A stretch of 64,000 nucleotides of DNA from Micractinium sp. NFX-FRZ (lineage: Eukaryota; Chlorophyta; Trebouxiophyceae; Chlorellales; Chlorellaceae), in contig JAPTJF010000019.1 of assembly GCA_029339195.1 (NCBI GenBank), positions 62,001 to 126,000 on the forward strand, written 5' to 3'. Each line of letters begins with the position of its first letter. Position 1 is the stretch's first letter. The notes beneath the pieces are model-generated. The model saw nothing but the letters and a program-made list of their open reading frames with translations. It had not been told where the DNA came from and made no database searches. Positions 53,900-64,000 of this stretch are shown here, piece by piece. The translations under genes were made by a program, and so were the position numbers.

Positions 53900-56800
53900 C
53901 TGTGGGCTCGAGCCGCTCAACAGAGGGAGGCGTGGGCATCTTGTTGCCCTGCGGGACGGGCAGGCGGCGGCACACCAAGCTATGCTGAGCGTGTGACCTC
54001 TCAACGAGTGGCGCCAGGACGCGCCCACGCTCTTTAAAAAATGGCACGACCCGCAGCTCAGGGAGGCGTAGGGAACAGCATGCCAGCACGTGCCCAAGCA
54101 GCCAGCCCAGCCCAGCCCAGCCCGGACCGGCTCAACGCCGCGTCACCTGCGGCGTGTCGTGCTGCCCGCGCGCCTGCTGCTGCACCTGCGCCACTGCCGA
54201 CAGCAGGGCCTGGCACTCGGCCTCGCTGGCAAGGTACTCCCAGGGAGGGAAGTTGGTCTGTGGGGCGGAGAGGAAGGGCAGGTGCGATGCCATGATATGT
54301 GAAAGGGGCAGGACAGGGCTGTGTTGGGGGGCCTGCCACTCATCCTGTGCCTGGCCCCGGTGCTTTCAAGGGAACGTGGTGGGTGGTGGGTGTGGCAGGC
54401 GGGGGCAAGGCACAGCGGCACGCATGAGATCCGAGGGAGTGCAGCGGCACACGCGGTTGTTTGCAGAGTGTCGGCCAGTGCAGCCCTGAAAGCGCCGCCT
54501 TGCCGGCACAGCGTCCACGCACACACGGGCAGCGGGCACAGCGCGGCACGCCAGCAGGGCGCTGCCTGCTCTACCTGTGCGAGGACGCCGGAGAGCAGGA
54601 TGCTGTAGCGGTCGTATGCGCGGGCAGCTTCCAGGGCAGAGGTGAAGGGACCGAGCTCATAAGGGGAGCCACCTGAGCGGGGCAAGGAGGCGGCGGGGTG
54701 GGCATTGGCACAGGCAGCGGGAACTCAGCGAGGCTCGAGGTGCGCAGTGGGCAGAGGAGAGGCCCCAGGGCCTGGGCTCCACCGGCTGTCAGCGCAGCTG
54801 GCTGCTGCAGACGGGCGGTTTTGAGGCGGTGGGCGGCTCGGCTCCCATGGCGGGCGGCACCTTCACTCTCTTCCCTCCTCACTCCCTCGACAGCTCATCG
54901 ACAGCATTGGCCAGCGGGCAAAGCACACGTCTTCCCGCCCCCTCTCCCCCTCCTGTCCTCCCCTCATGCCCTCACCTATGTCCAGCATGGCCAGCCAAGC
55001 GCCAGCCCGGAACTGCACCCCACGGTACGCCTGCTGCTGCGCCTGCTGCTGCGCCTGCTGCTGGTTGCTGAAGCGTCCCTGAGTGCAGGCCGCCGCCCCC
55101 GAGGCAAAAGCATCTGCCAGGGGGAAGTTGGTGCCCCCCTGCAGGCCCCGGGCCAGCAGCAGGGCGCGGTCGTGCGCCCGGGCCGCCTCCTCGGCGCTAT
55201 CATACGTCCCAAGGTCCACGCTGCACACAACAAGGTAGGGTTGGGGAACACTCGTGTGGTGCTCAGCACGGGTTGCGGCAGGGCGGGCTAAGAGGGGCGC
55301 GTGCAGAAGATTTGGATGCCGCCTGGGGGCCGCTTGCTGCGCCGGCCAACCCAGGGCAAGCTCCCACTTGCACACATCTCACTCAAAGCACAGGTGCTAA
55401 AGCGGCAGGGCAGTCAGTGGTAACCACTGGATTGCAACACCCCTGGGCAGGCGGCCCACCTGCCACCGTGCACCGCCTGCCCAAGGCTGCCGATGACGGC
55501 TCACCACCCACCCACCCACCCACCCTTCCCTGGGCACCCACCTGAGGAATGCCTGAAAGCGCTTGGCGCCGACCTGGCACATGCACACGCCAGCAAAGCC
55601 CGCTGACTCGTCGTGCCGGCTGCCCCCGCCCAGCACGTGAGAGGGGCTGTGGAAGACGCCAGAGGCGTTGGGCAGGCCCACGCCAGCTGGCAGGTCTGCC
55701 AGGGACAGCAGGCCGCCACCGGCGCACGGCGGGTGGTGCGGCGGCGCGACAGTTGCCGGAGCACCACGTGCCTGAGCCGCCTCGTGCTGCTGCTGCGCCT
55801 GCTGTGCCTGCTGCTGCTGCTGCTGCTGGAACACCTGGTCGGGGACTGGCGGCGGCAGCAGCGAGTGTGCAGTGCTGGACTCGTCGCACAGCCGCCGGCG
55901 CTTGTTGGGTGCGCCCTCTGCCCCGGGCACCGCCGGCGTGTGCAGCAGCGCAGACCCGGCGGCTCCAGAGGCGCAGCCAGCCCCAGCCGTGGGCGGCACC
56001 GACCCCTGCCGCTGCTGGCACGCCTGCTGCTGCTGCTGCGCCTGCTGCTGCTGTGCCTGCTGCTGCATAGCATCCGCCTGCGGCTCAAACGGCTGCTGGC
56101 CCGCCAACGTTTCGCTGCTGCTCGGGCAGCCGGGCAGCGTCGCTGATGGCGAGGAAGCAGCCTGCCCGGCTGCCGGCACCCCCGCGCCATCCCGCGTGTA
56201 GTCTGCATGTGCAGGGCAAAGCGCAGCCGTTTGCAGTCGAATGCGCATGTGGCCAAGTTCTTATTGGCCGGTGCACTTGAGCATGTGCCAGCGCGAGTGT
56301 ACAACGGATGGGTGCGGCCGACGCCCTCACGCCAAGCAGTCACGCCTCTGGCCAGCACGCGGCAGGCGGCGCGAGGGGCGGCAACAGCACGCAGGCAGGC
56401 GCCGCAGAAGGCGCGCCAACCTCCCCCCTCACCCCCCTTGCCAACCCCCCAAGCCCACCCACCCGATAGTGGGAAGTTGGTGATGGCGCCACGCCCGTTG
56501 AGGCGCAGGCTCTCACGGTCATACGCCCGGGCCGCCTCCTCCGCCGAGTTGAACATCCCCACCAGGTGCTGGTTGCGCTTCTGCACCACTGTCGCCTTGT
56601 AGCGCCCATCAACCTGCAGAGGGGGTGTGAATGGGTGGGCGGGCGGGCGGGCGGGCGGCAACGTGGGGCGGGTCGGAGGGTTGCCGGCTGGTGGATTTGT
56701 ACACAGAGAAGAGTGCGGTACAGCTGGCGACACAGAGAAGATGGCGAGGCAGCAATGTTTGGAAGCTGAACAAACGGCCAGAATGGAAGGTGGCAGGGTG

Positions 56801-58424
56801 GGAGCAGTGCATTACAACGCAATCGGAGGAGGTGCCGGTAAAGCATCCGGGACGAGCGATGCTGCTTGGTACTTCATACAACACGGGCGGGTGCCCTTCT
56901 TGTCTGCCACAGCCCGCACACGAACCAACCACCCAAAGTCCGCACAACACAGCCTCACCTTGACCACGCCGCGATACTGCTGCTCCGCTGACGTTGCCGC
57001 CCCAGCTGCCGCCACGGCACCACCCGCTGCCGGGCCGCTGACGTCTGGTGCCGTGGCGGCGGCAGCGGCGGCAGCGCCCGTCGTCGTCGCGCTGCGCTGC
57101 TGCTGCGCCTGCTGCGCCTGCTGCTGCTGGCGGAACAGCGTGAGGCTGGCCGGAAAGTTGAGCTTGGAGATGATGTCGGATGACTCCCCAAAGTACTTGA
57201 GAGCAGCTAGGTCCCAGGCCTGCCCCGCCGCCTCTTCCTTCTCAAAGTACCCTGCAGCAGCAGCCCCGGGGAGCGGCAGGCGGGCAGGCGCTTGTGAACA
57301 GACATAGCCAGAGGGCGCCACATGTGCGTGCGAGGAGGAGGGGAGTGTGTGCTACAGAGGCTGGTGCGGGCAGGCTCACGCAGCCCCCGGGACCCACCGA
57401 TGTGCCGCGTCTTGTCCGTGTGTATGCGGGCCCGCCACTTCTGGCCGCTGCGGTCCCACTGCACACCCCTGCAGCGGCGGCGGGGAGCAGGGTGCGCCGG
57501 TCAGCGGCAGGCGGGCGGCAGGGGGGAGTGATTCAGGCAAGGTGGGGAGCGTGCAACCGGGGCCAGAGTGAGCCGGGAGCAGGAGGGATAAGGGCAGGTG
57601 GAGCGGCATGGTGAGGCACACAGAAGCACCCCGCCCCTGCCATGCCCCTCCCCGCACCTGTAGCGTGACTTGCGTGCCTCCCCGGTGGGTGCACGCCGCT
57701 GGCTGGGCGCCCCTCTCAGGCGCGACTCTGCCGCTGCGCTCTCGTCCGCCTCCGCGGTGCCTGCGCGGCCGCTGGCGGCGGCGCCGCTCCGCCGGCCCCC
57801 ACCGCCGCCGCACAGCTGCGTGCCCTCTGTGCTGCCGCCCAGGTCGGTGTTACTCATGATCTGAGGCGCTGACAGCGCCGCCTGCTGCGCGGCCAGCTGC
57901 TGCACTGCGGCATGCTGCGCTGCCTGCTGAGGGTGCAGCAGCATGCCGGCAACAGGTAGGGCGCCTGACGTGGCATGCACCATCCCGGCAGCCGTGCTGG
58001 CAGCGGCGCCCTCACTGACCACTGGCCACCCCAGCTGCAGGCTCCCGCCAGTGAGGGGGAAGTGCTGCAGCTGCATAGGCGTGCCGGTGACAGCACCAGG
58101 CTGCTGTGGGATGAAGGGCAGGGCGAGGTAGGTGCCCTGGGCTGCCACGTGGCCGCCGGCAGTAGTCCCGCCAACCGCCGTACCGGCGGCAGGGCCGGCA
58201 GGCAGCGACGCCATCCCCACAAGCTGATTCTGTAGTGCCAGATTCAGAGGCATCTGCAGCTGCAGCTGTGGCAGTGCCATCTGTTGCTGCTGCTGCGCGC
58301 CTGCCAGCTGGGGCCCCAGGGGGGTGCTGCTGGGCTGCGTCAGACAGCTGGCGGGGGCGTCGGGGGCAGCCGCCGCAGCGGCGCCGGCGCTGCCTTCGCC
58401 GGCGCCGCTGGGCAGGGAGTCCAT
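53292..58424 (-). CDS. Transcription factor with four AP2 domains
   Basis: Nuclear DNA-binding protein of the AP2/ERF superfamily. Nine exons: 58424-57658, 57468-57398, 57251-56959, 56613-56463, 56202-55542, 55220-54976, 54672-54575, 54257-54147, 53948-53292, giving 1,017 residues in frame. AP2-1 (about 253-310) has SRYRGVQWDRSGQKWRARI, then YFEKEEAAGQAWDLAALKY. AP2-2 (370-428) has YRGVVKVDGRYKATV, FNSAEEAARAYDRE and NFP. AP2-3 (about 630-681) is degenerate at its start (GVCMCQVGAKRFQAFL) but ends YDSAEEAARAHDRA and TNFP. AP2-4 (about 711-770) has YRGVQFRAGAWLAM, FTSALEAARAYDRY and TNFPPWEY. Linkers and ends are polyglutamine/His/Ala-rich, typical of activation regions. Plant AP2-class factors have two domains, so four is notable. 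A putative nuclear signal is NKRRRL. Confidence 0.92.
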
Positions 58425-59277
58425 GCTTTCCCAAGGCGCTTACCAACAGCCTGCCATTGGGGCGGGGGTGAGAAGAGTGTGAATTCGAGCACAGCGGTCC
58501 ACGCAGGTCCAAACCTGGATGGCGTGTACGGCATACAACCGGGCCGCCCCTGGGCCCGAGGCAAAGCATCAACAAGAGCAGAGGTAGGTTGACATGTCTG
58601 AATGCTGATACGGCACTGACCCACGGCGTAGGCACAGGCAGTGCAGAGCCCCTGCAGTGACAGCAAGTTTCGTTGAACAGTCTGGCACCACAGCTGCGCG
58701 TCCTATGATACGCAGCAGCATGTAAGCAGTGGGGACGGCTAGAACTCTCAGGCGTGCGCACCTCAGCTGCCTCAACCCTCAGGTGGTCGGCATATTTGCG
58801 GAAGCCAAGGGCCTGGGAAGTGCAGCACCTCTCGCCGAGCCGATGCAGAGCCGCCCTGGATTGGAGGAGCCTGCTGCAATCGACAGGAGGCGTGGGTTTT
58901 GCACGCCGGGTTGCGAGGGGGCAGCTGACAGACAATTGGAGCCCGGTCTCAATGAGCCGAGGCTGTGTAAGCAATCAGAGAAGTGCTTAGACGCGTTAAG
59001 ATGCGCCGCGATCGCAGGTGCCCAACAACGCAGCACAGCACGCTCTGCGAGGTTCGCACGATGCCTCCGTTTGGCAGGCAATTAGCGTTCGATGCACTGT
59101 GCAGGCACTTCTTGGCGGAACCTGGCTTCTTGGCTGTGGCAACACCAGAGTTGGGCGCACATGGCGCACATGGCGTCCCGACGGCGCCGCGCGCTCTGCG
59201 CTGCTTGTTGTCAGCTGTGTAGTTCAACAAACAGCCAACAAATTGGCGGCAATTCAGGAGCACACTGTGATGAGAGT
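58425..59277. promoter_or_regulatory. Intergenic, AP2-factor promoter and LRR/IQ-gene 3' UTR
   Basis: 853 bases between two minus-strand genes. No splice-supported coding exon or minus-strand TGTAA was recognised. The stretch nearest 58425 is the AP2-factor upstream region. Confidence 0.35.
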
Positions 59278-62200
59278 TCACAGCTGCAGCACACGCAGTG
59301 AAAGGCTGCGCTCGCCGCGGGGCCCTTTGGCAAGACTGCCCCCAGGGCTGCGCGGCGAGCGTGGCGCCGCCAATGGCAGGCACCCGCCCCCCCAGCCATT
59401 GGCCGGGCTGCCACCAGGCCGGCCGCTGGCTGCCCCTACTTGTGGCAGCCGAGAGGAGGGAAGCGCAGGCAAGGTCCAATCTGAAGCCCTCCCGCTGCTC
59501 CCACTGCTGGTGCTGCTGCCGCTGCCGTTGCTGCGCACGCTCGTGGCCATGCCACCCGTGCACAAAGACCCGCGCGGCGGCGGTGATGGCGGCAGCGTGC
59601 CCTTCCCCTGGAAATGCAGCAGCCGTGCCACCGGATCCTTCATCTGCTGCTGCAGCTCCCGCCGCCGAGCAGCCGCACGCTGCCGCTGCCGCAGCTGCTC
59701 GTACGCCGCAGCAGTGGCGGGGTCAGAAAACTCCCAAGCCCCGCTGGCTCCGCCAGCAGAGGTGCCAGCAGAGGAGGGCAGCTGCTGCGCTGGCAAGCCT
59801 TGAAGCCCTGCAATCCCGCTGCTCGGCCCTGCGCCGTGCATCGGTGCATCCGCCGGCAGCGTCTGCCACAGGCGCTGCTGCGCCACCCCTGCCGCTGCAG
59901 AGAGGGTGAGGGCACCGCCGCCCTCCATGCCTGCCAGCCGTGCCCAGTCGTAGCTGCCATCATAGCCGCCAAGCTGCGCTGCTGCCGCAATTGCCGCATG
60001 CTGCGTGGCCCCGCGTGTGGCACCAGCTGCCAGCCCAGGCTGCAGGACCTCTGGAGATGCATATGCAGAGCTGCTGACAGCCTCCAGAAGGCCATCCAAG
60101 GAGTCACCCGACAGCTCCAAATCCAGGCTGCCCTCCTCATCTTCCTGGCCGCCCGGCGCCCCGTCACTCCCCTGCCGCTGCTGCGCCCGCTGCTCCAGCG
60201 CCTGGCACGCCCGTGCCAGCAGGCTGCGCACCCGAGCGCCCCGCCAGGCTGCCTGCAAACAGTGAGCACCAAGCAGCTTCCCAGTTTCACGGGTTTTGCA
60301 GAGGACCATGAGTTGCTTGCCCCGCGCAAACACACCTGTTAGTGCCAGCTGCCCAGCCTGCAGCCCAAATTGCATGCCAGCCGCGGCGCCAGCATGCACG
60401 CGCCCCCGCTTGCCTGGATGCGAACAGCGGCGCACTGCTGCTGGTGCTCCAGCAGCCTGCGCTGCGCCTCCCTCCACTTGTCCCGCCAAATCACCAGGCG
60501 GTGCTGCACCCAGGCGTGGCGCCGCTGCCGGCATGCCCAGCCCCGCCAAGCAGCCTGGATGCCAGCAGCCGCCGCCGCCTCACGATGAGCACGATGTTGC
60601 GCCGCCAAGTGTACCCGCAGGCAACGGGCGCGGTAGCCGCGCCAAGCGGCCTGCACTCGCACTGCTGCACCACTGATGGCTGCCAAGACCTCATAGTAGT
60701 GTGCCGGATTGAGCAGGACCAGGCTCTGTGCAGCTGACGGGTCCGCAGCTGCCAACAAAAGGTACTGCTGCTGTGCTAAGCGCAGTGCTTGCAGGCCGTC
60801 TGCGCCGCTCCCGCCGCCGCTGCTGCTGCTGCTGCTGGTGCTGCCAACACTGCTGCTGCTCGTGCTGCTGCCGCTCCCAGGGGGTGTACCAGTTTCCACG
60901 GGCTGTTGCCGCCCCCCTGCAGCTGCGGCCAGATGCAGACTGTACAGTGCTGCGGCCAACCCCGCGGCTGGGAGCGATGCCAGCGGCGGGCGCTCTGCCT
61001 GGTGGAGCAGCGCTGCCACCGCCATTGCCCGCTGCTGCGCATCTGCCTGCTGCGCCGCCTCAGCAGCTGCCGGGCGCGTGAGTGCCCACAGCACGGTCTG
61101 CGCTTCCCACTGGGCGCCTCCCTGCACATCGCCCCTGCGACTGGCAGTACCTGCTTGCAGCGGCGTGCGCCGCCGTGCTGCCTCCTCGACATGCTGCCGC
61201 TGCTCAGCCTCGCTCACCGCCTGGCTGTCCAGCTCGCGGAGCAGCGGCAGCACCCGGAACACAGCCCCTGAATAGGCCTCGCCGGTGCCCATGCCGACAT
61301 CTGGCTGCTGCTGCTGCTGCTGCTCCCAAGGGTTGTCATTCAACCTCAGCTGGCCCAGCGTGGCGCTGAGCGGCGCCAGGCTGGCAAGCACGGCCGCCAC
61401 GCTGGGCAGCTGGTTGAAGGACAAGTCGAGCGATTGCAGCGAGGGGAAGCCCTGCAAATGCGACGGAGTTCACACAGGCAATATTACTTCTTTACTTGCA
61501 AGGGAGACCACAAGGGGCGCCCCTGGTTCATCACATCTCGGGCAACCACACACAAACCGGACGTCACAGCCCTTGGCAGGGCAGCTGGGCACCAGGCAGG
61601 AGGCAGGCAGTGGCCCGCGTCTTGCCTGCATGGCTGCCAAGGACGTCAGCTGGTTGTCCTGCAGGTGCAGCTCCTGCAGGCTGGGCAGCCAGGGCCAGCG
61701 GGGCACCTCTGCCAGCAGGTTGCCCCCCAGCCACAGCTCCCGCAGGAAGGGCAGGCTGAGGGAGGGCGGCAGGCAGGCCACCCGGTTCCCAGATGCAGCC
61801 AGCACCTGCAGCCCGGGAGCAGTGTGTGTATGTGTGCGTGTGTTGTGTGTGTGTGTGTGTGTGTGTGTCAGCAGGCAGCAGCGGCAAGGACGAGCCTCGG
61901 AGAGCCTGCCTGCACTCAGTGGCTCCCTGTGCACCTAAACGGGCAAGTGCAGCCGGCCGCATAAACAAAGCAGTCCCAGGGCAGGGCCACGCTACACACT
62001 GCTGCAGTTCAGCATTCCAGTGCCACGCACCTGCAGCAGCGGGGTGGCTTCAGCCAGGCCATCCAGGCTGGTCAGCCCACAGCCGCTGACGTCCAGCCGC
62101 AGCAGGCTAGGCAGAGGGCCCAGCCAGCTGGACAGCCCTGTCAGCCCTGGGTTGCCAGCGAGGCGCAGGCTGGTGAGCTGGGCGCCGGCGCCGCTGCGCA

Positions 62201-64000
62201 GCCCGGCGGCGGCCAGCGCGGCGGGGGTGAGGCCGTTGTCAGAGAGGTCCAGGTGGCGAAGGGACGCGAGCCCTGCACCGGCGGAAGAGCAGGCAAGTCG
62301 GGGGCTGAGTGCTGGGGACTGAAGCGTTTCCGGGTCGGCTCTGCAAGTGTGTTGACAGGTACAGATGTGGAGCATGGGGGTCAGGGCAAGCATGCCAGGG
62401 CGAGCATTCCCAACGACGTGTGTGTGCACGCCCGCCACCCGCTCACCTGCCAGGCTGGGCAGGCTGGCGAGGCGGTTGCGCGAGGCATCCAGCACCTCCA
62501 ACCTGCACAGCGCCTGCACTCCCAGCAGGCTGCCCAGCTGGTTGCAGCCCGCCCGCAGCTCGCGCAGGCCGTGCAGGGCCGACAGCGCATCGAGGCTGCA
62601 CAAGGGCAACAACGAAGGAGATGGATGGATTGTAATCAGATGCAGCGCGATTTCTTGCATACTGCAGAGATGCCTCTGCTTGGTGTTTCATCCCATCAGT
62701 GAAGCAGTACAGGTGCAGCCGGTGCTCCCACCTGGTCAGGGCGTTGGTGCTTAGGTTGAGGCTGGCAACAGGGCTGCCGCCTGCCAGCAGCTCCAGGCTA
62801 ACCAGCCCTTGGCAGCTCAGGTCCAGGCTGCCTGCTGCCGGTGCCTGCGCCTCCCCCATGCCACCCTGCTCTCCCTCCTCCTCTGAACCTTCCTCCATCC
62901 GGCGGGCAGTGCCGGCAACCAGCAGCAGCACGTCCTGCTGCATGGTCCTCCACTCCCTGAACCGTGCCAGAAGCTGCTCTGCTTGTGCAGGAGCTGGAGA
63001 CATGGGTGCACGCTGCGCCTCCTGCTGCCCCTGGAAGAAGCTGCTTGGGTCGCTGCTGCCGCTGCTGCTGGCCACCATGCTCAAGCGGCTGCGGCTCGTG
63101 CTCAGGCGGCCGCTGATGCTGGCACTGGCTGCCCGGCTGCTGCTCACGCTGCTGCTTGAGATGCTGCTGCTGGGCGGGGCCGGTGGCTGCAGAGGGACCA
63201 CCACCACCTGGGCAGCAGCATGCAGTGCCTGCAGGTGTGCTTGGAAGGCTTGGACAGCTGCCAGCAGCGGCGCATCCAGCTCCAGGCTTGCCGCTGCATG
63301 TGCATCCATCAGCCAGCCACGCATCTCAAGGGGCCACGCGCCGCAAGCTGCCGGCGGGTGCAGCAGCGCTTCGACGGGCCCCCGGTCCGCAATGGCGCCT
63401 GCCAGCTGCCGCACGCCAGCCAGCCAGGCCGCCTGCAGCTGCTGCTGGGAAGTGACAGGTGTGTTGAGCTGGGTGCTGCCCTTGGATGTGCCAGCAGCAA
63501 CTCTTTGTTCCCGCTCCGCGTGTGCAGCTTGTGAGGCAAACTCGCAGGCAGCACGGGTGCTGAGCGTCAGCTGCTCCACCGCCTGCTCCCGCCGCCGCAG
63601 CACCTCCCGCTCTGCGGCGTTCACAGCTGCTTGCATGCCCAGCAGGGAGGCAGACCGGCAGAGACTGCGCACAGCTGCCAGGTCGCCCTGCCCCGCGGCC
63701 GCCAGCCGCAGCCGCTGCTCCGCCTCCTGCTGCCGCTGGCGCAGCTGCTCACCACACGTCTGGCGTACCGAGGGGCTGATGTGCAGAGCCTCGGCCGTAG
63801 CCTCTGCCTCCTGGTACTGCTGCAGGCACCCCCTGTGGGCAGCCTGGCGCAGCTCCTCCATGGCAGTGGCCTGCCGCTGCTCCAGCTTCTCTAGCGCCAG
63901 CTCCGCCTCCGCCACCAGCCCCAACTGTGCGGCGTCATGGCAGGCAGCCTCCACCGCCTCCGCCCCTCCCTCTGCCGCCAGCTGCTGCAGCGCGCCCGCC
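59278..64000 (-). CDS. Leucine-rich-repeat and IQ-motif protein (5' part missing)
   Basis: The frame is open through the right edge, so the start is outside the window. Exons: 64000-62732, 62595-62447, 62272-62031, 61805-61626, 61451-60414, 60252-59278, about 1,284 residues here. The N-terminal part is alpha-helical and Gln/Glu/Ala-rich (LALEKLEQRQATAMEELR), probably coiled coil, then a Ser-rich stretch. Leucine-rich repeats follow (LDLSCQGLVSLELL, LRHLDLSDNGLTP, LRELWLGGNLLAEVP, LQELHLQDNQLTSL, LQSLDLSFNQLPS). Then come three IQ motifs (AVRVQAAWRGYRAR, GIQAAWRGWACRQRR, VRIQAAWRGARVRSL), which would bind calmodulin. The tail is Gly/Ser/Pro-rich. The layout recalls LRRIQ/centriolin-like cytoskeletal or flagellar proteins. 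Two of the introns have GC donors. Confidence 0.85.
61815..61868. repeat. GT-rich microsatellite in LRR/IQ intron
   Basis: An interrupted (TG)n run lies in the 225-bp intron between 61806 and 62030, close to the acceptor of the exon that starts at 61805. Confidence 0.8.

Overview
This looks like nuclear DNA from a GC-rich, intron-dense green alga, most likely a chlorophyte of the Chlorella/trebouxiophyte type. The pointers are: about one intron every 100-300 coding bases, TGTAA poly(A) signals, third codon positions that are nearly all G or C, polyglutamine and polyalanine runs in regulatory proteins, a Pro-rich hydroxyproline-type wall protein, and a chloroplast-type protein set. No prokaryotic operon, rRNA, tRNA or CRISPR array was seen. 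Exons were built by hand from GT/GC-AG borders. Most gene models close exactly in frame, which is the main evidence for them. Nothing could be searched or aligned, so names rest on recognised motifs.

Layout from left to right. Minus-strand VPS2/CHMP2 (ESCRT-III, 827-3108) diverges from an unknown 85-residue ORF (3442-3908). Minus-strand FIGNL1-like AAA ATPase (4790-9930) and ribosomal protein uS4/RPS9 (10465-12233) follow. A plus-strand plastid DUF3054 protein (13127-14314) converges on a minus-strand DUF1499 protein (14993-16153). Plus-strand VMA21-like (16586-16849) and a REXO4-like exonuclease (16898-18264) lie only 48 bases apart. A minus-strand gene (18816-22915) combines an ATPase-inhibitor-IF1-like N-terminus with a membrane segment. 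Then come a 13-exon secreted Pro-rich wall protein (23616-29287) and a 69-residue membrane protein (30290-30931).

A 12-kb minus-strand gene (31387-43598) encodes a ULP2/SENP6-type SUMO protease of about 1,839 residues. It is followed by a short-chain dehydrogenase (44059-46058), an AGD5-type ArfGAP (46334-48667, minus), a green-lineage plastid membrane protein (49146-50052), a CPYC glutaredoxin (50447-52055), a transcription factor with four AP2 domains (53292-58424, minus) and the 3' part of an LRR/IQ protein that runs off the right edge (59278-64000, minus). The genes are unrelated housekeeping and regulatory loci. Physical links are divergent promoters, overlapping convergent 3' ends and one candidate bicistronic pair.

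The most interesting signals are not genes. Exon edges are echoed as degraded tandem copies inside the neighbouring introns at four junctions. One intron carries a short retroposed mRNA 3' tail complete with TGTAA, poly(A) and 16-bp target duplications. A 460-bp foldback MITE occupies another intron. Six introns use GC donors. Two convergent gene pairs share almost coincident opposing poly(A) signals.
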